NCBI GenBank assembly: GCA_029237695.1
Contig: CM055279.1
Span: 56,989,530-57,053,529, forward strand
DNA: 64,000 nt
From: Conchocele bisecta
Taxonomy: Eukaryota > Mollusca > Bivalvia > Lucinida > Thyasiridae
Reading direction: 5' to 3'
The position numbers were made by a program, and so were the translations under genes. Below are positions 59,440 through 64,000 of the stretch, one piece after another. The notes under the pieces are model-generated. The model ran no database searches. It worked only from the letters and a program-made list of their open reading frames with translations, and was not told the DNA's origin. The first letter of the stretch is position 1; the number at the start of each line of letters is the position of its first letter.

Positions 59440-59506
59440 ATATGTCTTGGAATTTCATTAGAATCGAGTCCTGGGGACTCGACTCTAATGACATTCAATG
59501 ACATAT
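59440..59506. repeat. 32-bp inverted repeat
   Basis: Arms 59440-59471 and 59475-59506 pair at about 28 of 32 positions around TGG; the inner part is AATCGAGTCC/GGACTCGACT. Confidence 0.8.
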
Positions 59507-59894
59507 TTATAAACAGAAATAAGAGAAAATTTGTTGCTGTTATTTTCACCGCTAGCATACAGAGTTCAATCTGGTTGTATGTGTGTGCACCTATTTATTG
59601 AGATGTATACGATGTATACTGGTGACACATGTTGTATGCCGGCGGCCCACACATCGTGCTCGTATCGTATCATGCATCATTTGAAGCGTCTACGGCGTCC
59701 ATGTTGATAGCTGTTTATGACTGTTGCAAGCTGTCTTTGCCTTTACTACATGTCTACTTTTATAGTAAAATGACAATTAAATGTGGTAGTTTCCAAATTC
59801 CAACTTTGTTGTTATTGAATTGGATCCTGAAGTTCCTTCCGCTAATTAATTTTCAGATTCTCATCTCCACTCGCTCCTAAAATAGACAAATTAT
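59507..59894. other. Unassigned spacer
   Basis: An 83-codon plus-strand frame (59629-59880) has no recognisable similarity. Confidence 0.35.
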
Positions 59895-60080
59895 TGTTGG
59901 CGGATGGTTGCGCGCATGCAAATGGCAAATTTAAAGATGGGTTTTATCATTAACAGAATCTTTTTTGGCTTCATTGTTATTTATGTTACTTGAGAGTTGT
60001 ATCCGGTTGTATCCATTATAAAAATGATAAGATTTGTACTAATGCTATTACTTTTAGGGAGTGGGGCTAAGGGACTCCAG
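59895..60080 (+). mobile_element. SINE, 5' part (outermost layer of the nest)
   Basis: GGCGGATGGTTGCGCGCATG through TATTACTTTTAGGGAGTGGG, a diverged SINE 5' half. It continues at 63115 after the Harbinger element. Confidence 0.65.
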
Positions 60081-60174
60081 GGGCCCGTTTCACTAAACTT
60101 CTTATGCTACAAACTTTCTTACGTCTACGATACTTTTCGTACGAACTTCTTGCGAACTTCTTACGTGCGTTTCA

Positions 60175-60647
60175 TGCCCCGTGCAGGCACCGGGGCGGGA
60201 TCAACTGATCCTGAGAATAGTGCTGCAGTAGCCATTGCTTGTCGTAAAAGGCGACTAAACTGGCTTAACGATTGGGTTCATACTTTCCGGAACCCACTAT
60301 ACCGGATTTGGCCCTCATGTGCATGTTTGGCTTTCTTGTATGTGAGAGTTGAGTCGGGCTATGCCCCATATATAAAAGTAAGATTAGCGCTAATCCTATT
60401 ACTTTTAGGGGATGGGATAAATGATGCTGGTGTGGCGAGGGCCTGGCACCAGATCAGGTTGTTCTAATTTCAGGACTGAATATATATTTTTATTGTAAAT
60501 ATTGAGTTCTGAAGTTGGGATTTACCCCCCTTGGACAGGTGGATACGGGACTCGACCCCGTTGACCCGTCTGCGTGTAGACTCCCTGAGGCTTGTACCTC
60601 TATGTCAGAAAAGCGGACGTTAAACCCTATTCACTCACTCACTCACT
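60175..60647 (+). mobile_element. SINE with 15-bp target duplication, inside Harbinger
   Basis: Flanked by CTTACGTGCGTTTCA at 60160-60174 and 60648-60662, a perfect target duplication typical of LINE-machinery insertion. The head contains GCAGTAGCCATTGC and GTCGTAAAAGGCGACTAAAC, sequence seen in molluscan SINEs. The body matches the local SINE family (TTGTATGTGAGAGTTGAGTC). The tail is GACGTTAAACCCTATT then CACT repeats. A clear tRNA-type promoter was not identified. Confidence 0.85.
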
Positions 60648-60794
60648 CTTACGTGCGTTTCACTAACATGTTCATGCAAACTAACAAGTTCACTAACAAG
60701 TTACAAACTTCTTAAGAATTCTTCAGTATTGGAAATCCATCAAGCCCTTTGAATGTAAACATCCGGTCAGACTTTGACAACCAGACGACAGCTG

Positions 60795-61131
60795 TCAAAT
60801 CAACTGCCTTAGTCCAGCATGTTGAAAACCAGGAAAGTGAATTGGACGGACACTGAGTGTCCCATCCACGGCGCCCAGAGTGTTCGGAATCCTGGCCACA
60901 CTGTAAAAGGCTTTTTTTACAGTTGGCCAGGTCTTATTTCTCGGTTGGAAAACTGATGTTGTCCAGTCGATTATTGATGGCTGAGACAACATCATTAATA
61001 CACCGAGAAACCGAACTCCTAGAGACACCGTGGATGTTGCCAGCCTCGGAGTAGAACTCGCCCTTCGCTAGGTAGCGCAGGGTAACCAATGTCTGCAAAG
61101 TTTCAAGTGCTTGCGTCTTTGATAATCTCAA
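60795..61131 (-). pseudogene. HARBI1-like Harbinger transposase fragment
   Basis: Two overlapping minus-strand frames. 61131-60934 contains LQTLVTLRYLAKGEFYSEAG, NIHGVSRSSVSRCINDVV and RLDNISFP, the N-terminal helix-turn-helix region of PIF/Harbinger nucleases. 61028-60795 contains FYSVARIPNTLGAVDGTL, around the first catalytic aspartate (GAVDGT). The shift of frame means an indel. The other two acidic catalytic residues and the rest of the ~350-residue family protein are missing, so this is an inactive remnant of the surrounding element's own transposase. Confidence 0.85.
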
Positions 61132-61628
61132 ATGTGATTTGTATTTGCTTTAGCTTGTACTGTATACTATACGGGGCATGGAGTTGCTATATTGGCCAAC
61201 TTAGTATATGCAATCCATGAGTAACGTTTACCTCTTGTGGCGTTTGACACATACCACAAATATTTTGACATACCCATAAATACAAGTTTGTGTAACGACC
61301 TATTGGTTGTTTTCATCACACTTATATACAAAGTCTGATTTCCTATTACATTTAGGGGAAGTGGCTTTGGTTTGGTATGAACCTGGAACCAGGTCGGGTT
61401 ATTCTAATTTCAGGGCTGAATATATATTTTTTTCGATGTAAATATTACGTTCTGATTTTGGGATCCGCCCAAAAATATTTGATTTGTGTTTTCATCCATT
61501 TCACCCCTACACCACACTACAATTATAGTGAATCACTCTTCCTTAAACCACATTATAGCAGGCTGCATTTGCTGGCTAACTGATCAGAATGTAAAATTAT
61601 AGTGAGTAACTACTCCATAAGCCACGTT

Positions 61629-61977
61629 ATATGATGCCGATGCAGTATCAATTGAACGAATAATATGTCTTTCGGCATATGTCTCGCGTGTTCACCCAGC
61701 ATTACAGCATCCAATGATCGACGCGTAGATAACAAACAATTATAGCTGGCCGATTTTGACAAATTATAGATACATTCTTTGTTTTATTCGCAGCGGTTAC
61801 AATGTTATGAATCCACAGCGTATACTTTCCCTGAAGCATTTATATGTTATTATTTTCCCAATAATACGCATCTGACAGGCACGAACGTCGGATAAGAATG
61901 ACATTGTTTGGAAAATAAACTGTAGAGTTTTGCCGAAAGACATTATTCGTTCAATTGATACTGCATCGGCATCATAT
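61629..61977. repeat. 46/48-bp inverted repeat with 255-bp loop
   Basis: Arms 61629-61676 and 61932-61977 are identical apart from a 2-base indel (ATATGATGCCGATGCAGTAT outermost, GTCTTTCGGC innermost). Confidence 0.85.
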
Positions 61978-62642
61978 GCGTTGCATGTCAATCGGCATTG
62001 CCCATCGTTGCAGTAAAAAAATGTCAATATTCTGCATGTAATGTGTTGTTGTGTCGGCAGGAGTCTCAAATTGTATTTCTCTACATGTATTCAATGATTT
62101 CCAATGCCGGGGGTCACATATATGTACGATAAATGGGCATACAAGGCCATTTTGTGGTACTTTGAAAAAAAAAATCCACGTTTTGTTGTTGACAACCCAA
62201 ATTTAGTTTTGCATTTCTCCATCAATTCCACTTACACAGCTTCAAAAACAGTATTTGCAGACGGCGGATACTTGGGGGCATTCCGTAAGACCAATCATGA
62301 CGCTGAATTCGTGTATATATCATAAATATAAATATAAATACAACGCTTGCCTCAAAAACTGCTTCATTTTCGGCCATTTTATCTGACTACCGTGCGTTCC
62401 AAAACGTACGGATATGCGTTGCATCTGTCGACCAAGCGTTCGGCCTAACCAGTGTGTTAGGGCCCCTATAAGTGATTTGAGAAACTTACAAATATTTCCA
62501 AAAAATAAACACACGAACAGACAGACGGACAGACCAAAACTTAAAAACAAAATAAACAGACGAACGGACATACGATCAGTAGTGAGGGTAATGTATTACT
62601 AAGTAATGCCAAAACTAAACGGACAGACAGACAGACATACAC

Positions 62643-62919
62643 AGTGGCGGATCCAGGATTTCACCAAGGGGGGGGGGCACATGGAACTTCAACGAGGTAT
62701 GCTAATTCGTCGACTGAGCTGAGCGAGGGAGTTGGCTATGGGAGTCCGGGGGCATGCCCCCACCGAAAAAAAATTGAATTGAGGAAGCCATTTCCTGCAT
62801 TCTACTGCATTTTTTTCATATATTTGAAAATCTCAACAGTCCATACAATCGTAAAAAAAAATCAAAAACAATTCTGAACGGGGGGGGGGGGGGGGGGGGG
62901 CGGCCCCGAATCCGCCTCT
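62643..62919. mobile_element. hAT-like MITE
   Basis: Ends CAGTGGCGGATCCAGG and, at the right, GAATCCGCCTCTG are imperfect inverted repeats of the kind common on invertebrate hAT MITEs. The interior has long G-runs (24 at about 62881). A clean 8-bp target duplication was not found. Confidence 0.55.
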
Positions 62920-63114
62920 GATACATGTATGGCGGCCGTGACACTTGCGCTAAAAAATCTTCGTACGACAGCCCAATACCTATCACAGACTTACGAGGAA
63001 AGTTAGAACTTCGCAAGAAAGTTTGCACGAAATTGACGTTAGTGAAACGGTAAAATGCGCCTAAGAAGTTCGTACGATAATTTCTTATCGTAAGAAGTTT
63101 AGTGAAACGGGCCC

Positions 63115-63167
63115 CAGATGAGGACTTGGCATCAGGTCAGGTTAATCTAATTTCAGGGTCGAATATA
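63115..63167 (+). mobile_element. SINE middle part (outermost layer)
   Basis: AGGACTTGGCATCAGGTCAG to GGGTCGAATATATATTTG continues the SINE interrupted at 60080. Confidence 0.7.
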
Positions 63168-63593
63168 TATTTGTTCTGTTTGTTTGTTTGTTTGTTGGGG
63201 TTTAACGGCCTATCAACAGCTAAGGTCATTTAAGGCCGGGTACTAAATCCCATATATTACCTGTACCAGTACATCTACATTTTCAAGTACATGTACAAAT
63301 TGGGGGAAAATCCCAAAATCAGAACTGAATATTTACAATAACAAAACTATATTCAGCCCTGAAATCAGAATAATCCTGATCTGATGCCAGGTCCTCGCCA
63401 CACCAGACTCACTTGGCCCCTCCCAAAAGCAGTAGGATCAGTAATAATCTTAATACTTTTATAATAGGCAATAACCCAACTCCAAGGTAACAAAAGAGCC
63501 AAAGATAAAAACGTACCAGGCAAATAGTGATTCCTATAAGGAGGAACCACTACCGTTACTTTACGCCGTCTCGTCCGCCCGACCACCCACTCA
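63168..63593 (-). mobile_element. SINE copy, inverted, nested in another SINE
   Basis: A full-length minus-strand copy. The tail side is at 63180-63215 (GTTTGTTGGGGTTTAACGGC) and the 5' side at 63540-63593 (CGTCTCGTCCGCCCGACCAC). It entered at the same AT/T-rich point where family B elements broke other SINE copies. Confidence 0.8.
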
Positions 63594-63596
63594 CAC

Positions 63597-63690
63597 ATAT
63601 TTTTATGTAAATATTCAATTCTGAGTTGGTGATTCCCCCCCCCCCCCCGTTTTAATACGGGATACCAAATGGCCCGGCCTTAAACACCAA
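63597..63690 (+). mobile_element. SINE 3' part (outermost layer)
   Basis: ATATTTTTATGTAAATATTC with AATTCTGAGTTGG, a C-run and GGCCCGGCCTTAAACACC resume the outermost SINE in plus orientation. Confidence 0.65.
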
Positions 63691-64000
63691 CAACAACAAC
63701 ATCGTCACATGTCTGTGATTGTGTTTCATTTGGTCCATGAAACACATCAATATTGCCGCATAGCACATTCATTGGTCCCAACAACAAACTTCTCGGTCTC
63801 AGAAAGACATATATGTTGCCACATAGTTTATTTATTTGTATCTGAAATTACGTATGATGACAAGCAAAACATTTATGGTTATGCACTGTGTTTCTTTATA
63901 CCTGTTTTATTGTCTGTGAAATGCTTTTCTCTGATCATGTGTCCGTTGTTCAGTTCTGTTGTACCACAAGACATTTGTATATTCATTGCTCTACAAAATC
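63691..64000. other. Unassigned end of window
   Basis: No gene or recognised repeat. Confidence 0.4.

Larger units (their letters stand above)
60081..63114 (-). mobile_element. PIF/Harbinger-like DNA transposon
   Basis: 3.03 kb with inverted ends GGGCCCGTTTCACTAAACTT and a matching right end (AAGTTTAGTGAAACGGGCCC). The 3-bp duplication CAG lies at 60078-60080 and 63115-63117, the duplication length used by Harbinger. A HARBI1-like transposase relic lies inside on the minus strand. The interior is broken up by a SINE (60175-60647), a SINE piece (~61340-61475), an inverted repeat (61629-61977) and a hAT-like MITE (62643-62919). No intact Myb-like partner gene is visible. Confidence 0.8.

Noticed and set aside
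60175..60260. tRNA gene or tRNA-derived SINE head
   Set aside because: No convincing A and B box pair or cloverleaf could be traced, so no tRNA is called.

Overview
The window looks like nuclear DNA of a mollusc, most likely a bivalve. It is AT-rich, gene-poor and dominated by repeats. It carries the CCGT/ACGG microsatellite-bearing elements typical of bivalve genomes (the 'pearl' type), a molluscan SINE whose tail is a run of CACT, and intron/exon structure with canonical splice sites. No bacterial-type gene organisation is present. The species cannot be named from the sequence alone.

One cellular gene is supported: the 3' end of a PDE9A-type cGMP phosphodiesterase on the + strand. Its three last coding exons lie at 16787-16891, 20279-20425 and 24548-24703. 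They join in phase, end in a stop codon and align with the last third of the PDE9 catalytic domain. Upstream exons, including the HD metal-binding exons, were not found here and should lie left of the window. About 90 percent of the first intron is a 37-42 bp minisatellite. The second intron holds a SINE split by a 1.2 kb Helitron-like element.

Almost everything else is repeat. 0-5.5 kb: a broken tyrosine recombinase relic, then a ~2 kb duplicated block with 36/37-bp minisatellite. 5.5-12.4 kb: nested Helitron/Helentron-like non-autonomous elements, then more of the same minisatellite. 13.3-15.4 kb: a perfect 58-bp palindrome and a TIR element. 24.9-31.3 kb: inverted repeat arms, CCGT cassettes and a pogo/Tigger-like element. 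31.7-40.4 kb: an 8.7 kb array of a 46-bp satellite whose interior looks poorly assembled. 40.8-45.2 kb: several long fold-back elements. 46-54.5 kb: SINEs, a chain of palindromic cassettes separated by CCGT runs, Helitron-like elements and a TTAA-flanked MITE. 57.6-58.1 kb: a second copy of that MITE. 59.9-63.7 kb: a four-layer nest, in which a SINE is split by a PIF/Harbinger element (with a broken HARBI1-like transposase and another SINE inside) and again by an inverted SINE.

Two observations stand out. The first is a set of different palindromic cassettes of about 120-165 bp that share end sequences and each sit between CCGT tetranucleotide runs. The second is a series of precise insertions showing that several hairpin-ended element families insert into T-runs without target duplication, twice into the same T-run of the same SINE. 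Any statement about activity or mechanism is inference.
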